A stretch of 44,244 bases of DNA from JTS-RE9 sp964649195 (GTDB taxonomy: Bacteria; Planctomycetota; Phycisphaerae; Phycisphaerales; Phycisphaeraceae), in assembly GCA_964649195.1 (NCBI GenBank), contig CAZYPK010000026.1, positions 1 through 44,244 on the forward strand, given 5' to 3'. The translations under genes were made by a program, and so were the position numbers. Below are positions 8,257 to 16,734 of this stretch, one piece after another (the first letter of the stretch is position 1; the number at the start of each line of letters is the position of its first letter). The notes beneath the pieces are model-generated. The model saw only the letters and a program-made list of their open reading frames with translations, did not search any database and was not told where the DNA came from.

Positions 8257-9570
8257 ATGCGGATTTCCGCGACCTTTCCAGCCGCTTTGTTTCTGCTCTG
8301 GGCGATGGCGACCTCGGCGGCGGGCTATCAGGCTCATCTGATGGACGACGCGGGGGTGCCTGCGGAGTTCGGCCCGGTGCGGCAGCCGGATGCGATCATC
8401 GAACCGCCCTCTGAACTGGGCACCATAATGGGTTCCTATTGGCGACTGCCTCCGCGCACGGGTGGCGAGATGGAAGGCCTCGTGATCGGCAATGTGACCC
8501 GGGCGAATGTATGGGCCATGTTGGTTTATTTCTGGCCGGAGTTTCTTTTCCTGTTTTTGCTGTTGGGGCTGCTGATCGCCTTTTGGCGCATCGTCAAGGT
8601 TTGGCGTCATCCGCAGGTGGCGGGGCAGCCGCTGTGCCGACGCTGCGGGTATTCGCTGGCGGGGACCGCGATTGATGTGACGGCAACATGTCCGGAATGC
8701 GGGACGATGTTGAAATCATGCAACCGGATCATCGGGCGCTCGCAGCGCCGGCGGTTGCTGGCGCCGGGTATGGCGGCTCTGCTGCTCGGCTTCTGCGCGG
8801 GCGTGCTCTTCTGGTTTTGGTATCCGCCGGTCGGCTCGTTCGACCGTTGGGGCGCCCAGGGGCCGCTGCCTCGTCATGGCAGTGTCAGCACGTGGTTCGA
8901 TTGGCCATCGACCACGTTGTGGCGGTGGGGGGATGAAACCGGATTATGGCCCGAAATGGAGTCGTCTCATTATGGACAGGTCTGGCTGGTGGATTTGAAC
9001 GCGGGCCGGGTTGAAAAGATGGTGCTGGAGTGGACTGCGGAGAACCTTTTTGTACAGGGTGATGTCGTCGATATGAATCGCGACCGCGTCATGATCGAAT
9101 CCGAAAGCGGCCGCATGTTCCGCTTTGATCGCGCGAGCGGGGAGAGTGCGGAGATCAAGGATGATTCGGCCCCGGATATGAGCGACGATGAACGGGGCGG
9201 CCGCGACTCTCGTGAATGGCTGACGCCGGATTTCAGGTGCAAGGTGGTTGATGACGAACTTCAGGTTCGCAGGTCGATGGATGATCAACTGATCGATCGC
9301 ATCCCCGCACCGGCGCCGGTTTACATGTTGTATGAGGATGGCATCAGCGAGGATGGCCGCTTCGCCTTTGCCCGCGCCGGGCAGACGATGGTGGTCGTAT
9401 TCGATCGCCGGACCCGCCGCTGGCTGGGCCGGTTCGACGCCTCCGGCAACGCATCGCACCGCAGCCATTTGCGGCGGATCGAACTGGCGCACAATCGCTG
9501 GCTGGTGATTCCCACCAACGACACCAGGATGTCAATCATGAAGTTCGACCTGCACAAGTATGCCAGGTAG
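8257..9570 (+). CDS. Membrane protein with zinc ribbon and WD-like C-terminal domain
   Basis: 437 residues from the ATG at 8257. An N-terminal signal or anchor (7-23) is followed by a transmembrane segment at about 85-112 (WAMLVYFWPEFLFLFLLLGLLI) and a zinc ribbon with CRRCG (127-131) and CPECG (145-149), a module common in planctomycete membrane proteins. A second transmembrane segment lies at about 167-188. The C-terminal 230 residues show beta-propeller-like repeats (GQVWLVDLNAGRVEKM, GRMFRFDRASGESAEI, MVVVFDRRTRRWLGRF). Role unknown. There is no clear Shine-Dalgarno before the start. The gene is bracketed by copies of the same REP-like repeat. Confidence 0.7.
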   Translation: MRISATFPAALFLLWAMATSAAGYQAHLMDDAGVPAEFGPVRQPDAIIEPPSELGTIMGSYWRLPPRTGGEMEGLVIGNVTRANVWAMLVYFWPEFLFLFLLLGLLIAFWRIVKVWRHPQVAGQPLCRRCGYSLAGTAIDVTATCPECGTMLKSCNRIIGRSQRRRLLAPGMAALLLGFCAGVLFWFWYPPVGSFDRWGAQGPLPRHGSVSTWFDWPSTTLWRWGDETGLWPEMESSHYGQVWLVDLNAGRVEKMVLEWTAENLFVQGDVVDMNRDRVMIESESGRMFRFDRASGESAEIKDDSAPDMSDDERGGRDSREWLTPDFRCKVVDDELQVRRSMDDQLIDRIPAPAPVYMLYEDGISEDGRFAFARAGQTMVVVFDRRTRRWLGRFDASGNASHRSHLRRIELAHNRWLVIPTNDTRMSIMKFDLHKYAR

Positions 9571-9582
9571 TTTTGGGGGAAC

Positions 9583-9676
9583 GAAGTGTGCAATGACTGA
9601 TCCGAGCCGCAAGGCGCCCCCGGTTAAGCCAGCGCACCTGAGTTCGGGATAAGAGCCGCGACTCAACGAGTCGCGG
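9583..9676 (-). repeat. REP-like hairpin repeat, inverted copy 2
   Basis: It contains CTGAGTTCGGGATAAGAG (9638-9655), the exact reverse complement of 8224-8241, next to a hairpin at 9656-9676 (CCGCGACTC, loop AAC, GAGTCGCGG). The stem keeps perfect pairing although its loop-proximal bases differ from copies 1 and 3. The upstream part (AGTGTG...GACTGATCCG) resembles the beginning of copy 1. Confidence 0.7.
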
Positions 9677-9726
9677 AGATGAACAGCCTGAAAGGGCGGC
9701 CCGGCGCACCTTTTTCTTTCAGCCGC

Positions 9727-9820
9727 GATCAGTGCCCGGTCATTTTCGCATCCCGTGATCCGCTGCGCGATGGCCACCCCATTCTTGTCGCCGGCGTCCG
9801 CGACGTGTCACGTCGCGGCT
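9727..9820 (+). repeat. REP-like hairpin repeat, copy 3
   Basis: Near-identical to 8128-8222 and in direct orientation, with the hairpin at 9798-9818 (CCGCGACGT, loop GTC, ACGTCGCGG). It ends 14 bases before the stop codon of ruvX and may serve as the mRNA 3' structure of that gene. Confidence 0.75.
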
Positions 9821-9834
9821 CGGATGTTGCCGCG

Positions 9835-10251
9835 TCACCGTTGTCCTTCGCGCTCCAGAAAATCTCGAAGGATCACCGCCGCCGCCAAGGCATCGCGCCG
9901 CTGCTTCTTGCCGCCTCGGGTCAGATCGAGTTCGCTCAGTTGCGCTTCGGCGGCGTAGCTGGTGAGCCTTTCATCGAACAGGTGAACCACCAGTCCGGTG
10001 CATTGGGAAATCTGTTTTGCGAGTGCCCGCGTTTTGATGGCCTGCGGTCCTTCGCCGCCATCCATGTTCAGCGGCAGGCCGATCACCAGTTCGCCGGGGT
10101 CGTTTTCTTCGATGACTTTCAGGATGGCGACAAGACGCTGCTCATCGCTGGAGGTCGTCTCGATCTGCAACGGGGTGGCGATGCGCGTGACATCATCGCC
10201 AAGCGCGAAGCCGGTCCGTTTGTCGCCGGGATCGATGCAGAGGTAACGCAT
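9835..10251 (-). CDS. ruvX: Putative pre-16S rRNA nuclease / Holliday junction resolvase YqgF
   Basis: 138 residues, the normal family length. Motifs of the RNase H-like YqgF fold are all visible: MRYLCIDPGDKRTGFAL with the first catalytic Asp, LVIGLPLNMDG in the centre, VHLFDERLTSYAAEA, and a C-terminal RRDALAAAVILRDFL supplying the last acidic residue. The family processes the 5' end of 16S rRNA and may resolve Holliday junctions. It lies downstream of the mannose-1-phosphate guanylyltransferase gene on the same strand (54-base gap). Confidence 0.93.
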   Translation of the reverse strand: MRYLCIDPGDKRTGFALGDDVTRIATPLQIETTSSDEQRLVAILKVIEENDPGELVIGLPLNMDGGEGPQAIKTRALAKQISQCTGLVVHLFDERLTSYAAEAQLSELDLTRGGKKQRRDALAAAVILRDFLEREGQR

Positions 10252-10305
10252 AGGGTTGACGGGCGACGCGCGGCGAAGACGCCGCGGCTATGAAGGAAGC
10301 ATCGC

Positions 10306-11403
10306 TCACAGCAGTTCGCCGCCCAACTGCTCGCCGACTTTCGCGTGCAGTTGTTTGATCGCTTCCGCCTGGTCCTTCCGGCAGACGAGCGTCGCTTCCT
10401 TCGTGTGAATGATAATCAGATCATCGCAGCCCACCGTGGCGATCAGGTGATTGGGATCGCTCGACGCCACCAGCGTGCGATGCGTGTCCATCAGCACATG
10501 CAGGCCTGCGCCTTTTGCGTTGCCGTATTCATCCTTCCCGCACGTCTCCGCAAACGCCGGCCACGATCCCACATCCAGCCACGACAGCTCCATCGGCGCC
10601 GCGATCACCTTCACGCCCGCATCCTTCGAGGCCGGCTCCATCACCGCATAATCCACGCTCACCTTCTCCAGCGTCGGATAAACATGGGCAAGCGTCGCCT
10701 GCTGCCGGGGCGAGTCCCAGTGCTCGGCAATCTGCATCAGGCCCATGTAATTCACCGGCCGATGACGCGAGATGCAGTCGAGCAATGTGCTCGCCTTCCA
10801 CACAAACATCCCGCTGTTCCAAAGATATTTGGCAGGCCCCGCGGCAAAGTATTGCGAAGCAACATCCGCAGGCGGCTTCTCACGAAACTGATCGACGACA
10901 AACGCGTCATGCCCCGGCAGCGATGCGCCCAGTTGCAGATACCCATAGGCCGTGGCCGCGTGAGTGGGGGTGATGCCGAAGGTCACAAGTGTCTGCGGAT
11001 TTTCTTCAACGATGGCGAACCCGCGATCGACGACGGTGCGAAAAACATCGACGGGTTCGATGATGTGATCCGCCGTGAACACCGCGATGATCGCTTCGGG
11101 ATCCCGCCGGGCGATGACCGCCGCCGCGTACCCCACGGCATTGAGCGTGTCGCGCCCCGTCGGCTCCCCCAGAAAATGACCGGCATCAAAACCGGCAAGC
11201 GATGCGAGCACCCCTTCACGATGAGCATCCCCCGCACAGATGTATCGCCGATCGCTTCGCACGAGTCCTTCGATGCGATCATAAGCCACCTGAAGCAGCG
11301 ACCTGCCGCCAATGAAGGGAATGAGCTGCTTGGGCCGCCTGGCCCGGCTCATGGGCCACAACCGCGTCCCCGACCCGCCCGCCATGATCATCGCATATCG
11401 CAT
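10306..11403 (-). CDS. manC: Mannose-1-phosphate guanylyltransferase
   Basis: 365 residues from the ATG at 11403. The pyrophosphorylase signature MAGGSGTRLWPMSR opens the protein, followed by PKQLIPF, the nucleotide-site region FTADHIIEP, FREKP and a C-terminal hexapeptide-like segment. It makes GDP-mannose from mannose-1-phosphate and GTP for glycan synthesis. There is no C-terminal cupin isomerase domain, so it is monofunctional. The frame is open 31 codons further upstream, but the motif lies right at the chosen start. It is divergent from the initiator tRNA, 102 bases away. Confidence 0.92.
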   Translation of the reverse strand: MRYAMIMAGGSGTRLWPMSRARRPKQLIPFIGGRSLLQVAYDRIEGLVRSDRRYICAGDAHREGVLASLAGFDAGHFLGEPTGRDTLNAVGYAAAVIARRDPEAIIAVFTADHIIEPVDVFRTVVDRGFAIVEENPQTLVTFGITPTHAATAYGYLQLGASLPGHDAFVVDQFREKPPADVASQYFAAGPAKYLWNSGMFVWKASTLLDCISRHRPVNYMGLMQIAEHWDSPRQQATLAHVYPTLEKVSVDYAVMEPASKDAGVKVIAAPMELSWLDVGSWPAFAETCGKDEYGNAKGAGLHVLMDTHRTLVASSDPNHLIATVGCDDLIIIHTKEATLVCRKDQAEAIKQLHAKVGEQLGGELL

Positions 11404-11505
11404 GGTGCCAATATCGGCTGAATCGGCAAACCGAGTGGCAAACAAAATATCCCGATTCGATTTGACTGCGACGCCGAAATCCCTACGATGCTCCACCTAC
11501 TCAAT

Positions 11506-12300
<795 letters not shown>

Positions 12301-12311
12301 CTGAATGCCGC

Positions 12312-12632
12312 GTGATAACGCTTCCTGCCACCGCGCGCGAAGCGATCAGGGAACAGGTCCGCTTTATTGCCGTCGATCAGCAATCCCCGCAGAACGCAGC
12401 CGAATGGCTCGACCGGGTTTGGACGTGCATCGACGGCCTGGAGTTCTTGCCGAAGCGGCACTTGAAAGCCGAGGGCTACGATCATCTGCCCTATGTCGTG
12501 CAACGCGCGATCCTCGACAATCATCTGATCCTTTTCACCGTGGATGAAGCCAACGCGACGGTTTATGTCGTTGGCTTGCGCCATGGGGCACGCTTGCCCA
12601 GGCCGGACGAGTTGCCGGGCGAACCGCCCTAG
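12312..12632 (+). CDS. RelE/ParE-type toxin, probably 5'-truncated and without antitoxin
   Basis: 106 residues from a GTG at 12312: ITLPATAREAIREQVRFIAVDQQSPQNAAEWLDRVWTCI, then an LPYVVQRAILDNHLILFTVDE core and a C-terminal ATVYVVGLRHGARLP strand. This is the RelE/ParE fold, a ribosome-dependent mRNase or gyrase poison. The frame remains open upstream of the GTG and runs straight into the recombinase remnant, so the natural 5' end and any upstream antitoxin gene may have been lost at a junction near 12300. No Shine-Dalgarno is visible. Toxicity is uncertain without an antitoxin. Confidence 0.72.
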   Translation: MITLPATAREAIREQVRFIAVDQQSPQNAAEWLDRVWTCIDGLEFLPKRHLKAEGYDHLPYVVQRAILDNHLILFTVDEANATVYVVGLRHGARLPRPDELPGEPP

Positions 12633-12656
12633 GAAGCAGGCGTGTAAGAACTAATA

Positions 12657-13574
12657 ATGCCAGAAAAATCGCCGAAATCCCGCGTCCGTCTGAACAACGT
12701 GACATGCGCTTACTGTCACAAGCCGTTTGACGCCGGCACGCGCTCCGAGGAAGAACACGTCGTCGGCAGAAAATTTGTGCCCAAGGGTTCGCTCGCCGCG
12801 CAGTGGAACCTGATCGTGAACGCGTGCGGCGTGTGCAACGACGAAAAGTGCGAGTTGGAGAACGACCTGTCAGCCATCATCATGCGGCCCGACCCTTGGG
12901 GTCGAACGCAAAGCGATCCCAGGCTGATTGAGGAAGCACGCCGGAAGGAGTCGGCGCGGAGCAAGCGTACGGGGAAGGCCGTACGCGAAAGCGACGAAGG
13001 GCTGGACGTGAAGGGGCAGATCATGCCTGGCGTGACCTTCTCGGCCAATATGGTCGCGAGTCCGCAGTTTGATCCCGATCGAGCTGGTCGGCTCGCATTC
13101 TTTCACATCTCAGCATTCTTCTACTTGATTACGTTCGACCACAGTGAGCGGCGCGGGAAAGCTATCCCCGGAAGTTTCCGCCCGATCGCATCCGTCCTTC
13201 GTCCTGATTGGGGAAATGCTCAGATGATCGGTTTTCAGGAGATGGCTGCATCGTGGCCGGGCCGTGTTTTCGGCGTCGCAGCCAATACGTTTTTTAAGAT
13301 CGTCATCCGCCGTTCGTCAGAGTTGGAGCCGCCGTTGTGGTCATGGGCCTTGGAGTGGAACCACGCGCTTCGTTTGGTGGGTTTTTTCGGTGATGGCCCA
13401 TCCGCCGAGACCGCATTCGCACGACTGCCGAAGTTGAAGAAGTTTCTCATAGAACGTGGTGTTGATCCAGAAAAAGGTCGGTATGAAACGTGGGGCCGGC
13501 AGGAAGTTCCGCTGGCCAATGGTGACGATCACCTGTTCGATTGTCCGGCAGATTTGCAGAAAAATAGCACTTAA
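12657..13574 (+). CDS. HNH endonuclease domain protein
   Basis: 305 residues. The N-terminal 65 residues form a treble-clef HNH domain: C17-x2-C20 (CAYC), Glu33-His34 in EEEHVVGRKFV, Asn51 in WNLIVNACGVC and C57-x2-C60. The rest is a globular domain with no family that I recognise (GRLAFFHISAFFYLITFDH, GRVFGVAANTFFKIVIRR). HNH proteins of this layout occur in mobile and defence-rich DNA; whether it restricts DNA or takes part in recombination cannot be told from sequence. It starts 24 bases after the ParE-like gene and could be co-transcribed with it. Confidence 0.75.
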   Translation: MPEKSPKSRVRLNNVTCAYCHKPFDAGTRSEEEHVVGRKFVPKGSLAAQWNLIVNACGVCNDEKCELENDLSAIIMRPDPWGRTQSDPRLIEEARRKESARSKRTGKAVRESDEGLDVKGQIMPGVTFSANMVASPQFDPDRAGRLAFFHISAFFYLITFDHSERRGKAIPGSFRPIASVLRPDWGNAQMIGFQEMAASWPGRVFGVAANTFFKIVIRRSSELEPPLWSWALEWNHALRLVGFFGDGPSAETAFARLPKLKKFLIERGVDPEKGRYETWGRQEVPLANGDDHLFDCPADLQKNST

Positions 13575-13599
13575 CCACCTGTACGGCGGTCAATAAACA

Positions 13600-14487
13600 T
13601 TAACCCACTGATGGTTCATTGGGGCGTCCGCGAATACCGAGAACCCAATCGGCCGCCCGTTGCCCCGCGCCGGCGGCGATGATGACCAGCTTGCGATCGT
13701 CTTTGAGGCGCTTGCGCCAGCCGTCGATGTAGGCGGCTGACTGCTCGATCGTCGCGGGGCTGATGCCCGCTGCGGCACAGAGGAATGCCGATCCCATTTC
13801 GGCAACCAGTTCTTCCTTGGAATAATCCTGCGAGCCGAACGGGGCAGGGTTCTTGTCGAACCCGCGACCGAGGCGCTTTTCATGGCCGGTCGAATGCGCC
13901 AGCTCGTGAAACGCCGTCGCGTAGTAAAACTCGCCGCTGAGGAACCGATCGGCGTGGGGAAGGCGGACCAGATCCTCAGACGGACGATAGAACGCGGCGT
14001 TGCCGCCGTGCTCTATTCTGGGGCCGCCGGCGTAGCCGGCGACGATTTTTTCCGCCGCCGCGATCGGCTCGAACGGCGTCTCAGGTTCGGGCGGCGCGTC
14101 GGGCGGTGTGATGCCTTCGCATTGCTCGGCGTTGAAGACGTTGTAGTACCGCAGCACCGGCACTTTCTTCTTCTCGCCTGTTTCCTTGTCCGTCGTTTCG
14201 TACTGTTTCCAGAAGACGACCATCGACGATTTCTCGCCCTTGCGCACATGGCCGCCTTTTTCGGCGGCCTGTTTGAAGGTGAGCCAGTAGGACGATCCAT
14301 AACCCTTCGCCCAGGCGGTCATCGCCAGCAGGAACACATTGACGCCGCGATACGGCCGGGTTGACTGGAGATTCTTCGGCCAGCCGCCGCCGGTGCTGAT
14401 GATCGGATGACGCCACGGGACGGTTCCCTTGTCGAGCATTTCCAGGATGCGGTCCGTTACCGCTTGATACACGTCGAACGCCGCCAT
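13600..14487 (-). CDS. ardC: ArdC-type antirestriction / ssDNA-binding metallopeptidase
   Basis: 295 residues. An N-terminal ArdC ssDNA-binding domain (DUF1738; DVYQAVTDRILEMLDKGTVPWRHP, YRGVNVFLL, GHVRKGEKSSMVVFWKQ) is followed by a zincin-like domain with HELAH (194-198) and a downstream EELVAEMGSAFL helix supplying a further ligand. ArdC proteins protect incoming plasmid DNA from restriction and are markers of conjugative plasmids. It is the second gene of a pair with the 285-residue protein (6-base gap). Confidence 0.9.
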   Translation of the reverse strand: MAAFDVYQAVTDRILEMLDKGTVPWRHPIISTGGGWPKNLQSTRPYRGVNVFLLAMTAWAKGYGSSYWLTFKQAAEKGGHVRKGEKSSMVVFWKQYETTDKETGEKKKVPVLRYYNVFNAEQCEGITPPDAPPEPETPFEPIAAAEKIVAGYAGGPRIEHGGNAAFYRPSEDLVRLPHADRFLSGEFYYATAFHELAHSTGHEKRLGRGFDKNPAPFGSQDYSKEELVAEMGSAFLCAAAGISPATIEQSAAYIDGWRKRLKDDRKLVIIAAGAGQRAADWVLGIRGRPNEPSVG

Positions 14488-14493
14488 GCGTAC

Positions 14494-15351
14494 CTACGCG
14501 GGTCCGTCGTCGTGATCCGCCCGTAGGCGCGGCAGATGACCGGCCTTGCGGGTGGCAATTAGCGTGTCGAGCAGCAACCGAACAGGCCGGCGAGTGCCCG
14601 TCGCGTCCTCGAACGCGCGGGCGAGGGAGCGGCCATGCCACGCACTGGTCATCAGCGCGTCACATGACCGGCCCAGGTCGCGGTACACCTCGTAAAGGGC
14701 GTCGCGCTCGTTGTCCGGAAGGACAACGGCGGCAGTCGTCGATGATTCTTCAAACACGGAGCGTACTGAGCGCCCCAGGCGGGGCCAATGACCCTGTTTG
14801 CGACAGCGGATCATGTGGCGAACGAGTTCGGCGTCGCTCACCTGTTGATCGGTCTTCGCCCGGTAAGACTCGCCGATCCACGCCAAAGCGCGACGGGCCT
14901 GCGCCAGCCGGTCGGTGGGAACCGCTGCGGTGAGGTACAGCCGGACCAGGAGACGGCTTTCCTGGCCGTCGATCGCGCCATTCCCATTGGTCGCTGCCCG
15001 ACGACCGGCGACAGCCCAACGGCTGCGCAAGTAACCGGCTGGCGTGAGGAAATGGGCGTACCGCGTCTCGGCATCGGCCAGTGGCACACCATTATGTTGA
15101 GGACAGTCGCCGCTCGCGACGAACCCGGCCTGCCGGAGTTCGACAAGACGGGCGCGGACGATGTGCGGGGTGATGCCGGCCTGATGAGCTACCTCGGCCG
15201 TCTCGCGCCCATCCTGCGGATCGGCGGGCACGGCGTCGAGATAGTCGAGGGCGACCAGGACGCTTTCCTGGCCGGGCGAAAGCCGCACGCCCTCAGTGAA
15301 AAGGGTGGGTTGATTAGGCGCCGCCGCGCGACGGGACGGCATGGCCGGCAT
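14494..15351 (-). CDS. Unknown plasmid-type protein with winged-helix N-terminus
   Basis: 285 residues, no family recognised overall. Residues about 45-85 (RETAEVAHQAGITPHIVRARLVELRQAGFVASG) look like a winged helix-turn-helix of MarR/DeoR style. The remainder is basic and helical and holds a repeated pattern (MIRCRKQGHWPRLGRSVR and LIATRKAGHLPRLRA), which suggests an internal duplication. It sits directly before ardC. An inverted repeat (15352-15378) lies immediately upstream of the start codon and could be its own operator. Confidence 0.6.
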   Translation of the reverse strand: MPAMPSRRAAAPNQPTLFTEGVRLSPGQESVLVALDYLDAVPADPQDGRETAEVAHQAGITPHIVRARLVELRQAGFVASGDCPQHNGVPLADAETRYAHFLTPAGYLRSRWAVAGRRAATNGNGAIDGQESRLLVRLYLTAAVPTDRLAQARRALAWIGESYRAKTDQQVSDAELVRHMIRCRKQGHWPRLGRSVRSVFEESSTTAAVVLPDNERDALYEVYRDLGRSCDALMTSAWHGRSLARAFEDATGTRRPVRLLLDTLIATRKAGHLPRLRADHDDGPA

Positions 15352-15378
15352 ATCTCATGGTTGCATAAATCATGAGAT
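15352..15378. promoter_or_regulatory. Inverted repeat operator candidate upstream of the wHTH/ardC operon
   Basis: ATCTCATG (15352-15359) and CATGAGAT (15371-15378) form a perfect 8-bp inverted repeat with an 11-bp spacer, ending one base before the start codon of the 285-residue gene. Given the winged helix in that protein, autoregulation is a reasonable inference. Confidence 0.4.
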
Positions 15379-15462
15379 TGCCAGTAGCACGCGCAAGTGC
15401 TGTATGTCAATCCTTTGCCCGTGACGTGGGTCGCAGTGAATGAGCTGCAACCGCGCCCGCGA

Positions 15463-15735
15463 TCATCGGTCGAAGTCGAACGGCTTCACCGGATGGCCGC
15501 GCAGTTCCATCGCGTTGGCTTCTTCCTTCGTCAATCCGATGCCGCGACCTGAAAAATGGGCGGCAAAGCGCGAGCCGAAACCCTCGGTGGCAGGGGGTGG
15601 TTTCCGGCTGCCGATGGCTTCGCGCAGGATGTCCAGGACTTCTTCCTCGACACTATGGCCGTGGCTGCTGGCCAGCTTTTCGAGCCGGTCGCGCAAGCCG
15701 TCGTCAATGTTTCTAATCAATAAGTCCGCCATCAT
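15463..15735 (-). CDS. FitA-like ribbon-helix-helix antitoxin, orphan copy
   Basis: 90 residues: ADLLIRNIDDGLRDRLEKLASSHGHSVEEEVLDILREAI is a typical FitA/StbC-type ribbon-helix-helix DNA-binding antitoxin, with a C-terminal toxin-binding tail (GIGLTKEEANAMELRGHPVKPFDFDR). It is clearly paralogous to the FitA at 16241-16501, and even the leader before the start is alike (AGCGTGA...GAGGACATGATG). No PIN gene follows it, so its own toxin seems to have been lost. Confidence 0.85.
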   Translation of the reverse strand: MMADLLIRNIDDGLRDRLEKLASSHGHSVEEEVLDILREAIGSRKPPPATEGFGSRFAAHFSGRGIGLTKEEANAMELRGHPVKPFDFDR

Positions 15736-15818
15736 GTCCTCTTTTCATCACGCTTTACGATGAACGCTCCATCGAACAGCAGCGGCAGGTGGTAAACAAA
15801 GCCCAGGATTATGTGCCA

Positions 15819-16244
15819 TCATGGATGCCAGGGATCGACGAGGCTGATCCCTGTCGGAACGAAATGCTTCATATTTCGCGTGGCCAGCGTGGCCTGCCGG
15901 TCGGCGGTAATACCGGCGATTTGAATGTCACGGGTGTCGGTCGGTTGACCGCTCGCCCGTGTCCGGGCGTCGATTTCACCGGCGGCCAGTGCGGCTGCCG
16001 TGTTGAAATCCAGCACGCGGCCTTCGAGACCTTCGGTGCGGATGCGCTCAAAGGCATCTTCCAGCGCGGCTCGTTTGCGTCCGGCGGGCAGGATGCTCAG
16101 TCCAAATCGGATTTCGTAGATCGTGATGGTCGTCGTCCAGATCGAGGTGATCGGTTGGCGGTTTAGCCAGTCAATCACTTCCGGTGCCGAACCGGGCTGC
16201 ATCAGGACGGAAAAGACGTTCGTATCGAGGATGAACATCGTCAC
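15819..16244 (-). CDS. FitB/VapC-type PIN-domain toxin
   Basis: 141 residues with the PIN-domain signatures: FILDTNVFSVLM (first Asp), TTTITIYEIRFGLSILP (Glu), and DTRDIQIAGITADRQATLATRN (C-terminal acidic cluster). PIN toxins cleave RNA with Mg2+. The start overlaps the stop of the FitA gene by 4 bases, so it belongs to that antitoxin. All acidic residues seem intact, so it is probably active. Confidence 0.9.
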   Translation of the reverse strand: MTMFILDTNVFSVLMQPGSAPEVIDWLNRQPITSIWTTTITIYEIRFGLSILPAGRKRAALEDAFERIRTEGLEGRVLDFNTAAALAAGEIDARTRASGQPTDTRDIQIAGITADRQATLATRNMKHFVPTGISLVDPWHP

Positions 16245-16501
16245 TCGAAGGTCGGTGGGCGGGTGGGGCCGGTGCGGATTTTCTCGAACTCGACCGGTTT
16301 GTCGAGATCGACATTCCCGAACTGCTCAACGCACCACGTCCCCAGTTGGCGGATGGATGGCTTCTGGGAGGAGGGAACGACCGCAGCCCGGATGATGTCG
16401 CGGGCTTCGTCCTCGACGCTATGGCCGTGGCTGCTGGCCAGCTTTTCGAGCCGGCCGCGCACGTTGTCATCGATGTTTCTAACCACCAAGTCTGTCATCA
16501 T
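16241..16501 (-). CDS. FitA-like antitoxin paired with the PIN toxin
   Basis: 86 residues with an N-terminal ribbon-helix-helix (DLVVRNIDDNVRGRLEKLASSHGHSVEDEARDIIRAAV) and a C-terminal toxin-binding segment. The start ATG-ATG follows GAGGAC. It precedes and overlaps the PIN gene by 4 bases. It should bind and neutralise the toxin and repress the shared promoter in 16502-16734. Confidence 0.88.
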   Translation of the reverse strand: MMTDLVVRNIDDNVRGRLEKLASSHGHSVEDEARDIIRAAVVPSSQKPSIRQLGTWCVEQFGNVDLDKPVEFEKIRTGPTRPPTFE

Positions 16502-16734
16502 GTCCTCATTTCATCTCACGCTATCACATCGGAACATCCCATGGCAAGGATTATCGAAAGTATAGGGCGCGTTCCCTGAACGGACGAATTCGGGCCAATG
16601 CACATCAGCCAGTGGCGTACCGCCTTTGGCGGTCATAGCGAGCCTGAACCGACACCGATGGAGAGCGCCTGGATGCGCCGGGGATGCGATGGAAACCGAT
16701 TTTGTTGAGACCGGCGTCTTCGCCGGGCCGGGCA

